From: Aptenodytes patagonicus
Lineage: Eukaryota; Chordata; Aves; Sphenisciformes; Spheniscidae
DNA: 64,000 bases
Reading direction: 5' to 3'
Assembly (NCBI RefSeq): GCF_965638725.1
Contig: NC_134951.1
Location: 71,571,568 to 71,635,567, forward strand
Position 1 is the stretch's first letter; each line of letters starts with the position of its first letter. A program made the translations under genes and the position numbers. Below are positions 48,701-60,485 of this stretch, one piece after another. The notes under the pieces are model-generated. The model did no database searches and was not told the DNA's origin. It saw only the letters and a program-made list of their open reading frames with translations.

Positions 48701-51700
48701 TTTGCCTATAGGTAAATGTTAACCCTCAGAAAATAAGGGTTTATTACAAAATGATCCCCTTAGCAGATTGTTAACTGAGTGCATGCCAGGCAATGCTGGA
48801 AGAATACAGATCACGAGCTTTTCTTCTGTTAAGTCTGTTGATCATTTTGGTGATAAAAGAACGCTGGTGCAAGCCTGTGGCACATACCTTTACCGATTTA
48901 GTTGTATCCTACTCTGCCCTCAATCCCCAGCACTCTTCTACATGATATGACTGGCCATGTTTAAATGGGTGATTTAAAAAAACCCACATCTAAGTATGTG
49001 GATACCAAAGCCAATTCTCATATTAAATTTGTCAAACCCCATACTTTATTTTCAATACACCTACCACCCATTAAAACTGTATTATACACAGACTCTTGTC
49101 TGGCGAGTCTGCAGAATCCTTCAGAGCAACACAAATTTCTGTAGGAGTTCTTTTCACGTTAAGGCAGTGGGTAGTTGTTTCTGTACATATCTCTAAGCAT
49201 CTCTATTTATAAACTATCTACGGTTCACGTCCCCCACTTCAATGAAGATTTTGCCAATATTACATTTACTACGTAGACCTATTTTACTACAGAACAGAGT
49301 GTGCATACACAGGCAACAAAAATGGCCGAAGTCCAATCTCTGGCAGAGGCTTTTGCAGGACACAATCCTGTGTCAAGATTTTCTCCCGAAGGACTCTGCA
49401 GACCCCTCACAGTTAGCACCATGGAGATATAGTACTATTCAAGTGTATTCACTGCCACGTTCATGTGTACCTGTGGACAGTGAACAGCATTTTATGGGGT
49501 TTTCATAACCTACTGTTTTATTCATGTTCCAGTGAGCCTGCATAGTTCACACCCACACTTGCAAATTCTCTTTTAAAGAATTTTAAAGCCACCTCGCCAC
49601 CGTGAGGGATGCACACTACGTGCAAAATTAGCATAACGGAAGTGTTCTTTTACCTATGTACCCGAAGAGCCCTCAAAACATAACGTTCAACAATTCCTTC
49701 TCCCCATTTTCTCATGCCTCACTTCCATATAAAACTGCTGAAAGAGAGGATCCACTTAGTAGGATCACAGGGATGCTGTGAAGTGAATCACAGACTATTC
49801 ACCCTTGCTTTTATCCTCTGCTGGAATGGAGAAGTTGTAGCGCATGAAGCAGCTTTGGGATTTAAAGAACAAATTCAGCCTGTTCTCAAGTGTAACGAAA
49901 CGCCTGCAATCAATCGTTCCAGTCTATGTCAGACTGCTGTTGAAATCGATGAAGTTATCCAATACACTGGCCTTCATAGGTAAAAAGCGATCAGTTAATT
50001 TACGGCACTTATTTTTCTATCGTTCCAAAGCACTGTATTTATCCATATCTGTGTACCAAGAAGCTAACTGAAGCAAAAGATGCAGCAGCATTTGGACAGA
50101 GGGGCATTCAGAAGAAATTGAAAGCACAAACTTCCTCCATTTATTTTTCCCCAACGCTACACTTCGTCATATTTACATGGAAAAACCTCCACGTATGTTC
50201 ACAGTGACTCTAGGATTTGTTACGCAGTTTATGCAATGAGCTCAGGAACGCGTTATCATTTGGTAGCCTTGCAGAGGAAGAACTCGATGTGTTAGACAGC
50301 CTGTGCAGTAACTCTCTTGCTTTCCTCCAGAAAACTGCCCAAACAAGCAATACCCAAAACATGACTACAAAGAAAACTAACACCGTTTCTGGTACCACTC
50401 TTTCAGAAATGCCGTTAAGAAAAAGATGAGACTTTGTGGGAACAAGTAACACCAGCTGCCTTCTGAGACTCAAAGTCGCTGCCAAACAAACATCAAAACG
50501 TTAAGGTGGTGCATTTCATGCCATGCTGCCCCTCCGCTCAGGGGATTCATTCACTAGATGTCTGGTTTTTTGGATGGGGAGAGCTTTTTCACTCCAATTG
50601 GCCTTCCTCTGTTTGTCCTGAGACAACGTATCACTTTGTGAAAATTAACTTGTTACCAAAGAATTGTTGCTATTTTAAGGGCACATTATAATCAGAAAAA
50701 AACCTTCATATTCCTCACAAAGATATATTGCAGTATTTTTCTACAGAGAAATTATGATCGTCACTACTTTTGGTAAAAAGAAAAAAGAGGAACAACATAT
50801 ATTTTTCTAATTTAAAAAAAAAAAAAAAAAGCAAAAATGACCAAGTGGACATTTGCTCCCCCTAGGCCATATCTGCTTATATCTCCATTCTCTTTTCTAT
50901 ATACGTATATAGATTTTCTATGTGTGTGTATATATATACATATGATGAAATCTATTTTTAGCTCCACGCATCTCTCTCAGGTTTTTCTTTACAACCTGTA
51001 TGAGAATGACTAAACATTATTAATCTAAAAAATAGTTTTCTAAAAACATACACACATCAGGTTTTTTCTACCCACAATCTGGGTTATTTCAAAATAACTG
51101 AATGAAGGAAATCAGAAACAATTTTGTTTTAGACTGCCCTGATAACCTAATGATTGTATTTCCAAATACACAATTCAAAATTAAAAATATTTCCGAAATA
51201 CACATGGCAGTTTTTTCACGGTGCTGAGTCTACAGTTCAAACTTTGATGGATCTTAGTTTCAATAGGGGAGACGATTTCTTGTTTTGTTTTGGTTTTTTT
51301 TCCTAAATAATCCTAGCAAAGACAAGTGCAGCAACCAGACTGAAGTCAGTTGTGTGAAGGAGTTTGGGCCCAGGAACAGAAATGGAATTGTCCTTAACAA
51401 CACAGTCGGCATGCTTGGAAGCTGATGCATTACAGGAAGGATGTTTTCTTCACAACAACTGCTGTATTACCAGACAGCACACTTGCATGATGCACGCAAT
51501 TTTACTCTTTCTTATTTCAAAGTACTGTTGGGACAAATTTTGCCCTTGGATAAGCATGCTCAGGCCCCACTGAAGCCAGGCAGTGGAACTTACAGTCATG
51601 TGTCCGAGAGCAGAATTTGTACCCAGTATTATAAAGAAAGAAAACTGTTTAGTGGATAAATAATGAAGAAAAGGAATTTACAAAACAAACAAGCAAGCAT

Positions 51701-51758
51701 TAAAATATAATTAATTACAAAAAAAATAAACAAAAACCAAAAAACCAGAGCCACTTAC
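45778..51758 (-). other. ARID1B: ARID1B intron between window exons 3 and 4 (6.0 kb)
   Basis: GT-AG intron directly upstream of the ARID-coding exons. It contains possible MIR-like relics near 46915-46985 and 47620-47665, an A-run at about 50814-50830, and a TATATA/TGTGTG mixed simple repeat at about 50898-50943. No exon is recognised. Confidence 0.9.
47620..47665 (-). mobile_element. Possible MIR-like relic
   Basis: gatattattacctttctta followed by gaaatgagg resembles the reverse-oriented MIR piece tattatccccattttacaga tgagg. It is short and diverged. Confidence 0.35.
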
Positions 51759-51917
51759 AGGGCTTGATGGAGTCTTTGGCCAGCCTGGGCTGCTAATGCT
51801 ATCACTTTCATCTCCATGAAATGAGGAGATGCTAGCAGAGCTTGGGGACATTGGGGAAGGGACTGGCAGGTTGCCTGGGGTTGGGGGCTGAGAAATACCC
51901 TGAGAGCTGTAGCTATC
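51759..51917 (-). CDS. ARID1B: ARID1B window exon 3 (159 nt, frame-neutral)
   Basis: This exon encodes exactly 53 residues, beginning [20 protein letters not shown] and ending [15 protein letters not shown]. It is a Ser/Pro-rich segment with several SP and TP dipeptides that could be proline-directed kinase sites. The acceptor is ctaccacag|GAT and the donor CCCT|gtaagt. Both ends fall on codon boundaries, so skipping would keep the frame. It sits directly before the exon that starts the ARID domain. The sequence is near-identical to the human ARID1B protein as I remember it. The SP/TP phosphorylation idea is inference. Confidence 0.96.
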
Positions 51918-52658
51918 CTGTGGTAGAGGAATAAAAAAAAAAATATGACAAAGGCAGGGCAAACTTTATTAAAAACAAAAAAAATACATCCAGTTTAACA
52001 GACTGACCAATTTTTATATATAAAATATATATAAACAGAGACACATACAGAAAACACACACATATATAAATATATTTTTATATATATATAAAAGGTATTA
52101 AAACAACATTGTTAATTAGTATAATTTGGAAAGTTTGCTGGATGCTTGGCTAAAGTCACTAAGCCACCATGCTTATTTCAAGCTCACATGGAATGCTAAG
52201 CATGGGTTTCCCCTTATGAAAGAAAGAAAAAAACCAAGCTGTTCACCTTATTTTATCAAATAAGGCAGGAAAGCAAAATATTAAAGTATGTTGCTGCTGC
52301 TGAGGCGGCCAAAACAGGAAGCTATAACTGAAGGCAGAGAAAAATGGCTGCAAGTATTGAAACCAGGCAAGACCCTTCTTTCCCACCCACCTGGCACAGC
52401 CGAATCCCCACGCAACTTTTGGCTTGGGTTGCTTTGCCCCCGCAAGTTAAAATGCCGTAAGAACTAGTAACTTTCAGATCCACACAATGAAGGAAAAAAG
52501 AAAAAAAATAAAAGAAAAGAAACAAACAAAGAGATTGCACGTGAATGGAAAGGCATGCAGGAAAGAACAGAGTGGGTAGGCCAAAACCAGAAGATGAAGG
52601 ACAACGCAGCAGACTTCTGCGGGCTGAAACAACACCACGTGCGTAGGTGGGTAAATAC
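51918..52658 (-). other. ARID1B: ARID1B intron between window exons 2 and 3 (741 nt)
   Basis: Short GT-AG intron. An AT-dinucleotide-rich tract (TATATA, ATATAAA) fills about 52013-52095. The ARID1B frame stays open for about 65 codons past the donor of exon 2. Confidence 0.92.
52013..52095. repeat. AT-rich simple repeat
   Basis: Alternating TATATA and ATATAAA units broken by acacacata. It lies in the 741-nt intron, about 430 nt after the exon 3 side and well away from both splice sites. Confidence 0.8.
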
Positions 52659-52768
52659 CTTTGACTTGCTCTCGGGTTGGGGGGGTCCTTCTTCTTTGCC
52701 ATCTGCTTTGAGAGGAAGGGGTAGTTTGGACTCACCGGGTGTCATCATATCTGCAAGACCCATAGGTG
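52659..52768 (-). CDS. ARID1B: ARID1B window exon 2 (110 nt)
   Basis: This exon encodes the residues [20 protein letters not shown] followed by [17 protein letters not shown], a charged, proline-containing linker ahead of the ARID domain. The acceptor is gattag|CA and the donor AAAG|gtattt. It starts with two bases of a split Ala codon and ends on a codon boundary, so the next exon begins in frame 0. The ARID1B reading frame has no stop for a long way into both flanking introns (about 52464-53051). Partial intron retention would therefore add foreign residues rather than stop at once. Function is inferred only as a flexible linker in the BAF subunit. Confidence 0.95.
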
Positions 52769-55700
52769 CTAATCGAAAACAGGAGAAACAGTTAAGCATG
52801 ACTATGTTTGGCTTTGTAAGAAAAAACACGCTTCCTGCTGCAAGGTTGTGGTGCCACGTGAAGCAGAGGTTATCCCACCTCTGTCCTGTTATTCTAGTGT
52901 CCGGAAACCTGGAAACCTCTTCAGTTGAAGTGGGGAAATAAAAGAGAATGAACGAGGCGAGAATACGAGCACCATGCAACAACAACGACGACGACTTTAC
53001 AAAGTAAAATTCATTCTTCATGCTGCTGGTGGTCTTCAACTGTGTCCACATTTGACCACTACATTTTAACAGAACAATCGTCTATTTTAATAACTACTGC
53101 ACCTTCCCTTTAGCAACATTTAGTAAATGAAAATGATGCACATCTTGCTTGCAATGTTGAACCCGAGAAAAAGGCTGAATTTCCCAATTACGTCTGGATT
53201 AATGTTGGTGTTCAGCAGATAATTCCTGTCCCTACCGACTTTAGTATGAATGGCTCAGCCACTGTGAGCCTTAACTACAGAATTACAAGCTGTAAACTCC
53301 ACTCTGTTGGAGAACCGGCACTCAACTTCTTCCCCTCCTGCCAAAATGAGGTGGGACTATAGCAAACGCACAAATCTCTTTCTCTGATAATGGCACGCAG
53401 TTGCTCCCCAGGGGTGTGAGGAGTTTAAGGGTTTTTTTTATTTGAAGATGCAAGTGCTCAGTATAGCATTATTGCTGCAGAGCTGCTGGGTTCCTGGATT
53501 TCTAGAAAGATGCAAGGAGAAACATTCAGATAAATAGACAGAAAATACTGGGCGGATCAGGAGGTGCCATGACATTGAATCAATGCAAATAACCACAGAA
53601 CAACAGCAAGACACCAGGTGATTCTTTCCCTGCGGAAAACCATGTGCACAGCATTTATGGAAGACTGGATAAGAGATCTTCCCTTCCTCGCCCTTTTTTC
53701 TCCCCCTCATGCCCTTCTTTCAAAGAAGGATCTGAGCTAAGAAAAACATAGGATAGAATAACCTACAAGGCAATAAAAAGGAAAAAATACATATCCCAAA
53801 CTTACAAATTTTAAGAATCAGCAAAGCATCATTGTTAAAAAAAAAAAAAAAATCTGATCATGACCAGACTAGCGTGCCTCTCTCTCTGCAAAATGACAAT
53901 GCTGGCTCGCACTAGGCAGCAGGCACACTGCATAGCAAGCCAAAGAGAGGAGGGGGAAAATAAGCTTTAAAAATACTTCACAGATTGCCCACTACAAAAT
54001 GATTATTGCACATACTCATGTATTACTATGTTTTAGAAAATAATTAGTTTTAATTACAGCAGTGAGAGCATGAGCAGGACTCTGGCGAATACGCTGGCAA
54101 GCTTTGCAGTGCTAATTTGCTAATATCTTTAGCATCACTGCAGGTTGAGACTATGGGTCTGCCAAAAAAACCTACCCAGCCATGTGCCATGTGAGTTTAC
54201 AACTCTGTGCTCAATATTCAGCTTTGAACTGCCGGTGTTTTTCATGGGCACATTTTCTTGTTTTTTTTCAAAGCACATTTGTAGCCCAATCAAGCCCTTA
54301 AAGTCATCACAACACATAAATCATAACTGAGATTTAAAAAAAAAAAAAAAAATTACTTGCAATACTTAAGACTTCAAGAATTGGAACAAAAAGCCTTTTT
54401 CAAGTGATGCAGCTGCAGAGAAAAATCTATTGGGATCAGCTAAAAATGCTGTTATTTTTATGTATGTGTGTGAAACCTCAACAAAACAGCCAAGCAATGT
54501 GATATTGGGAAGCCAGCATCCACTAAGCATTTGATTTGTATGCATTTTGCCCTTATACTCGGTTTGAGGAGCTGGGGCAGCTTGTGACCATTATGAAGTG
54601 AAGGATGGCAGCCTAACACATTTTAGCTTTGAATTCCACAGTTAAAAAAAAGGTTATTTTTCTTTTAGAGATTTTTTAAAAATATATTTACAAAATGGTC
54701 AAATGTATGCCACAGTCTGGTTTCAAACTGGGATGCAGAACTGTTATACAAAATCCATTTTAACAGTTAACACATTTCATGCTGTGAAAGCGCTAAAGAA
54801 GAAGTCTTAGTTTTAGTTTCAAAGCAACCAACGATGACCCTTCTCCTCTAAAGCAATTTTAGAGAGGTCAAACAAAGCAAAGTTAACAATCACGCTTCTT
54901 CACCAGGATTCTGCATGGCTAAATCCTCTGCTGATATCTCACTGTTAGCTAGGTTGGCACACTGTATTTCTGTTACAAAGAATACAATAATTGTGCCCAC
55001 TTCTGGTAGTCCTGTTTCCATCATAATTCCTTTATAAAATCTCTTTTCCAGAGAGGTTTAAGTTAACACCTCATGTAAAGGGCAAGTAACTCTAGTCTGC
55101 AAATTACCACATGTATTCTGACTGTATTAATCATGTTTAGAAATGTAAAAATACTGATTCATTTTGGCTTTTGAATATTTCTTGTTGGCATATGCAAATA
55201 TAACTATCAGGAGTTGGAGGCAATAATGAAAAAAATAATAGTTTCCCAAATTCTGTTTCACTTTTTGTTCTAAATTATTTACTTCATCTACATCCTTTCT
55301 TTCTACCTGTAAGAGGAGAACTGCAAGGACTTTACTAGTGAATTGCAAGGTTGTCTAGTTTCCCTATAGCTTTTACCTAAGATGTTTCCACAGCTACTTT
55401 TCTACCCTCTGCTGAAATGCTGTTTCATAACTTCTTGCAAACGTACTCTCCAGTGATTTGCAAACAGACATTCCTTCACTTTTTTTAGCAAAGTGGTACG
55501 GCGAGAACATTGTTTTGACCCTTTCTGAGCAGTGAAATACTGTTATTGTCACGAAACTGCTAAAATAAGACACGGTCTCTTTCTACACAGGTACTAATAA
55601 TTCTGTGTGTGAAGTGCAGACCAAAGGATAAAACATTTTAGAGAGGAGGATAACAGGGCAATCTTGACTCAAAAAGTGTTGTAGCGTACTGTGAACAGGT

Positions 55701-58700
55701 TTCAAATACTAGCCTCTGGCTTATTATAAGAATTTAAGAGCTAGAATGATTTCAAACAGCAAGTATGGGTCACAGTCCTGAATTAACTATTCCACACTGA
55801 ATTTAATGTACTCGGAAGCAGATATTGACACGAGTAAAACTGCAGCAAAGTATTCTTTTTTTGCTAAAGGCTGCTCTATCAGTCCCAGAAGATGATGAAA
55901 TACTGCAGGAGAGGCAATACACAAACATTGTTTTTCTCTTTAGTGCTAGTGCAATAACAAATCATGCTCTACAGAACAGAATATTACATCCTTTGTAAGA
56001 CATTCCTTCCTCCCTTCCACCCCTAGCACTCTCCCTCCGAAAAAAAAAGAAGAAAAAGAAAAACCAGTGAATTTGTGACTCATGTGGAGTGGGCAAGAGG
56101 GTCCCCACTGCTTTTATGCCCACAGGAAAAACGAAAGGGGACAACAGCATTGCCTAATGTCCTGCCACAAATGACCATCCGCCTCTGGGGAAAAGCACAG
56201 CCCAGGGTGCTCAGGCACCTTATCTGAAAGGGACGAGTGGGCCACCAAGGACCTCAGCGCCGCACCTCCTTTCTGCCTACCAAGTCTCGTTCAAGGGATG
56301 ACAAGTGCATGCGGTTTGGGACGCGGGCATGTCTATGCCAGGAGCTGGCTTGATTTACAGTCACACAGTGACCATTGGCTCACGGTCATCACTTGTTTGG
56401 AGTATAGGTGATGGGATACTTCAGCTGTTACCAACTGCTGACACATCCTCCAGGAAGTTTATTTAAAAGTGCATTATATAACAGCTCATACGAAGGCATG
56501 CGTTAGAGCAAAAAACCAGTGAAATAAATGGAGGTTTCCATTTTTCAGAAAAAGGTAACCAAGCTGCAAAACAGAGAAAACCGATTAAGATTTCTAAAAA
56601 ATGCTTCACATTCATAAATATGATTGCTTTCTCTACCAGAGGTTCACTCAAATAAATACAAAATAAAATATATATAAATATATGAAAAGGTAAGTGTTGT
56701 ATCTATTTTTAATGTTATTTTTAAGAGCATCCTTTTAATTCCTTTAGTGCAAATAACGTTTCCTAGAACTTCACGTTTTATGTAAAGTATTACGATGTTA
56801 AAAATTTGTTGGGATAATAGTACCCGGAAAATGGAAGGTTTCAGTAGGACAGAGGTAGAGAAATTAGGAAAGGATCCTTGTCACAGTAAGATTAATGCCC
56901 TTTTATTGTTTTGTTCACCTCCACAGGCAGCAGAGATTATGAGTGCCAGTTTCTGTGCAAGCACAATATGGAAATCTGAGAGATCCAAACTCCATATTAC
57001 TTCTTTTTAAAGATAATTTTCACTAGAATTAACAAGGCTCACAGCATGAAATTATTATTTTATTTATGTTGGGTTTTGTAAGTTTCCTTTTACTATATGT
57101 ATTTTTAAAGCCTGAATTAAAAAAATAGGGGGAAAAAAATCTAAAATAGATAAGGGAACTGTGAACTCATGTAACAAAAGGACAGCGGAGGTTATAAAAT
57201 TTTTCTGAATGGCAGTTTGTTCCATAATTGTGAAGGGATTCTGGCTCTTTTTCTTGAAGCTTCTGTTATTGTTATGGATGGGATACTCTATCAGAAGGAT
57301 CTGTCTTCTTTGATCTCATAATTTCTGTGTTCCTAAACTGCTCTACATCAGCAGAAGCTGGTGATGTGTTATTTGATCCACAATCACTGTTGAAGTACCA
57401 GGATGCATAACTGCAACATGATTTTCCTTTCAATTGTGACATTAATTAAAAAAACTAAAGAAAAAAAAAGGATCAACTGGTAATAAGGAATTATAAATAC
57501 TACTAAAAACGTGTGGCAAAACCAGTGTTATACTTAGCTGTACTGAAGCTCCAAAACCAGATGAAAACAATTCCACCAGCATCAGCAATCTTCCTCTATT
57601 TTAGAGTAAAACCTAAAAGTGCATTTGATTAAAACAAATATAACTAAAACCTACCTTCCTCCCTCAAAACAGGCAACACAACTGCACTCTCCAAAACCCA
57701 GACAACCAAGAAACCAACTTCTCCCTATTGCTTACCTTAGTTTTTCATTGGCCTCTAATTGAAACCAGAGTTGTTCATGCTCAGTGCATGTGAGAAAGTT
57801 AACTAAAGCCCACACTTCACTCCACCAGCAGCCGCTCAGTTGCATTTGTTTTTGGCCCTACACATTGACCGAACCCTGGTTTATCCGACAGACTGTGACT
57901 TCACACTAGTGGGGAAAAAGGCTCAAGAGCCAGATAGCCAAACTGGTCTTTGTGTCACAGAAAACAACGTTTTCAAGCCCCTAAGTAGGCATCACCTGCA
58001 AGTTCTCCACCTCATCAAACGCACCTCATCAAATGCAGGGCCAGAGCTGACCCTGAAGTGCTCCCCCAGCTCAAGACATTATCATTTTAAGTACTGTATT
58101 TACACTTGTCTTAAGCTCAGCCCTTCATTTGTTTGACCCAGGCAGAAGGATGAGTCAGGATAGGGGGAAATGCAGCATTCCCACCGCATGTGCCCCCAGC
58201 AGTATATTCACACCTAATTTTCTCTTTTTGTTCCCCCTGTACCAACACCGTCTTGTGTGCTTTTGGAGGCCGGCTGCATAAAGCAATCTAGATGCATGTC
58301 TGCTCACACACAGAGGAAAAGAGGTGCACTGAACTCCTCTAGTTCATCTCATACTTACTTTCCATTGGGTAATCTTTGAATTAATAAAACTGGAACAAAA
58401 GAAAACCTCACAAATGCACTGGCAGAAAAAACCCTGATAAATGTTTAAATTATTAAAAATCCAATATTTCAGAATGCATAACACAATAAAAAGAGTATGA
58501 CTACCCCATACAAAAGACTGCTAGGATAAATGGCCTTGCATTGAACAGATTTCCACTGTATGAAATAACGAATGGCTGAATTATCTGAACAAAAAACCCT
58601 CTGTGAATCTTCCTTTAAACTGGTTATTCCTCAGGAATACATAAATCTTCTTAGGCAGGGCACTCTGCCATCTGTTTGCTGTTGGTTATTTTTGCAGCTC

Positions 58701-60339
58701 TGGGGGCCAAAGGAAAAGGGGGAAAAATTACTTCTGCTAATAGCAAAACAGAATTTATAGCACAGTTTCAATGCTCAGAAGTAATTTTATTTCAGCAAGC
58801 CAGACAACACACGTAACTACACAAACAAAACATAATATTACCTGGGACAGCTCTGGTGGGGGAAAAGCAAGCTATTATCTAATGGTCTTTTCAATAGCTT
58901 TTCCCTCTTCATCCAGACGGTGAAGTGTGCTGTCTGGACTAACCAATGGCTTCCAAGCCAGCACTGGAAAAGCCTTTTTTTTAAATTTTTCTTTTCTTTT
59001 TTAAAAATCTTATTGATTAACAGCTTCTTTTCTGTTTCTTCTGCTAACCAAAAATGTAACATAATATTCTTGAAAAATAAGACACTGTTAAGTGTCTCAG
59101 GAGCTCCTATGTAGAGGAAAGAAACCCTCTGGACATACTAGACACTAGAATCCCACAGTGGCCATTTTCTGCCCAGGAAGCAGGGACATACAAAATTGTC
59201 AGGGAGTAAAGACAGGGAAGGAGGCAAAGGATGAAGGAATGAAACAGGCTAAATGGGGCAGAGAGGAAGATACTGAAACACAGGCTCTTGGTAAGATACA
59301 ATTTAAGTAGTAAGGCATCTCTAAAGAAATAAACAAAAGTAGAAACAAAACCAACTAAGAAACAACATCAAATCACCTTAGCACAACCTATCCAGCTTTC
59401 AGAAAAACTTCAAAAACCCCCAACGTTTCAAAAAGGGCTAATGTAATCAGTAAACCATGCACAGAAACTCCATGACTGGAACAAGTATTTGGGAGGATCC
59501 ACATCAGTTTGGATGAAACTCCATCCAAACCCATTCCAATCAAAGAATTGATCTTTACTGAAGTATTATCTTGATGGAGGATAATTGTTAGAAGTTCAAG
59601 CTGAATACGGACTATAAAGCACATTTGCACAGAACTACATCCACCTGTCTTCATAGTCACACACAAAGCTGCAAATAATTCTCAATTCACAAGTCATGAT
59701 ATGAAGGATAAATCCAGCAGCTATATTGAATATGCTTTTTTTTTGCAAAAGGAAGCTATGATTAAATTTCCTATACTGATATTTAAATAAGTAAATGAAG
59801 AAACCCTATATATGGTCATATGAATTTTGGAAACAGTAAACATGGCCTATCTTTTCAGAACAGAGTAATTGTTTTAAGTGCTCAGCTTACAGCATCTTCG
59901 AGTCAGAGCAGGTGCACATCTCTTTTTTTAAACCAGTACCACATTAAATATCTGAAATTGCAATCTTAGGAAGTAAGACACTGAAAAGCAACGGCAGCCT
60001 CTTAAAAGATGAGGTTTTTCTCCTTCCCTCTCTTGCAGACACATACACACAAATATACATATACTTGCTAGTCAAGACCTATGTCAAACTGGGTCTGAGT
60101 GTTGCTGGAACTGTTCAAAACATTGTACTCATCTACATGCTGTGCAAAAGGACTTAATGAAAAACGTATGAGTTACTGTACAAAAAAATGCGAATACCTT
60201 AGCCTGGTTTCGAATCACTCCAAAATACCCAGCAGGGGTGAATCGAATGAAGGCTATCCCTCTGCCACCAGGCCCAGGGCTGGTACCGTTAAGCAGATTT
60301 CTGGAGGAAGGCCACTGCTGAAAGGTTACCCACCATTAC
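52769..60339 (-). other. ARID1B: ARID1B intron between window exons 1 and 2 (7.6 kb)
   Basis: GT-AG intron with no convincing exon or gene inside. It contains A-runs at about 53837 and 54336, a short run of CAA and CGA triplets at about 52976-52996, a 14-bp tandem duplication at 58008-58035, and AT-rich stretches near 56660-56690. Confidence 0.9.
58008..58035. repeat. 14-bp tandem duplication
   Basis: cacctcatcaaacg is followed directly by cacctcatcaaatg, one mismatch in 14. It is intronic, between window exons 1 and 2. Confidence 0.85.
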
Positions 60340-60485
60340 CTGTTGAACTGTTCACCATGTTAGGTGCCATGCTGTAAGGTGGAGCCTGCGGGTTCATCAA
60401 GCCAGAGCTGTTGGTCATCGGCTGAGTGTAGGGGGAGCTGGATCCCATAATACCGCTCTGATTCATGGCAGGAAAATTGCCTTGC
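60340..60485 (-). CDS. ARID1B: ARID1B window exon 1 (146 nt)
   Basis: This exon encodes about 48 residues ([20 protein letters not shown] ... PNMVNSS), part of the long disordered region upstream of the ARID domain. It is rich in Ser, Asn, Pro, Met and Gln, with no catalytic or folded motif. The acceptor is ctcgtag|G and the donor ACAG|gtaatg. The first base completes a codon begun in the upstream exon outside the window, and the last base G joins CA of the next exon to make Ala. Low-complexity segments of this kind in ARID1 proteins are thought to support condensate-like and transcription-factor contacts; that role is family knowledge and is not visible here. Identity is secure because the frame continues into the ARID exons. 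Confidence 0.95.
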
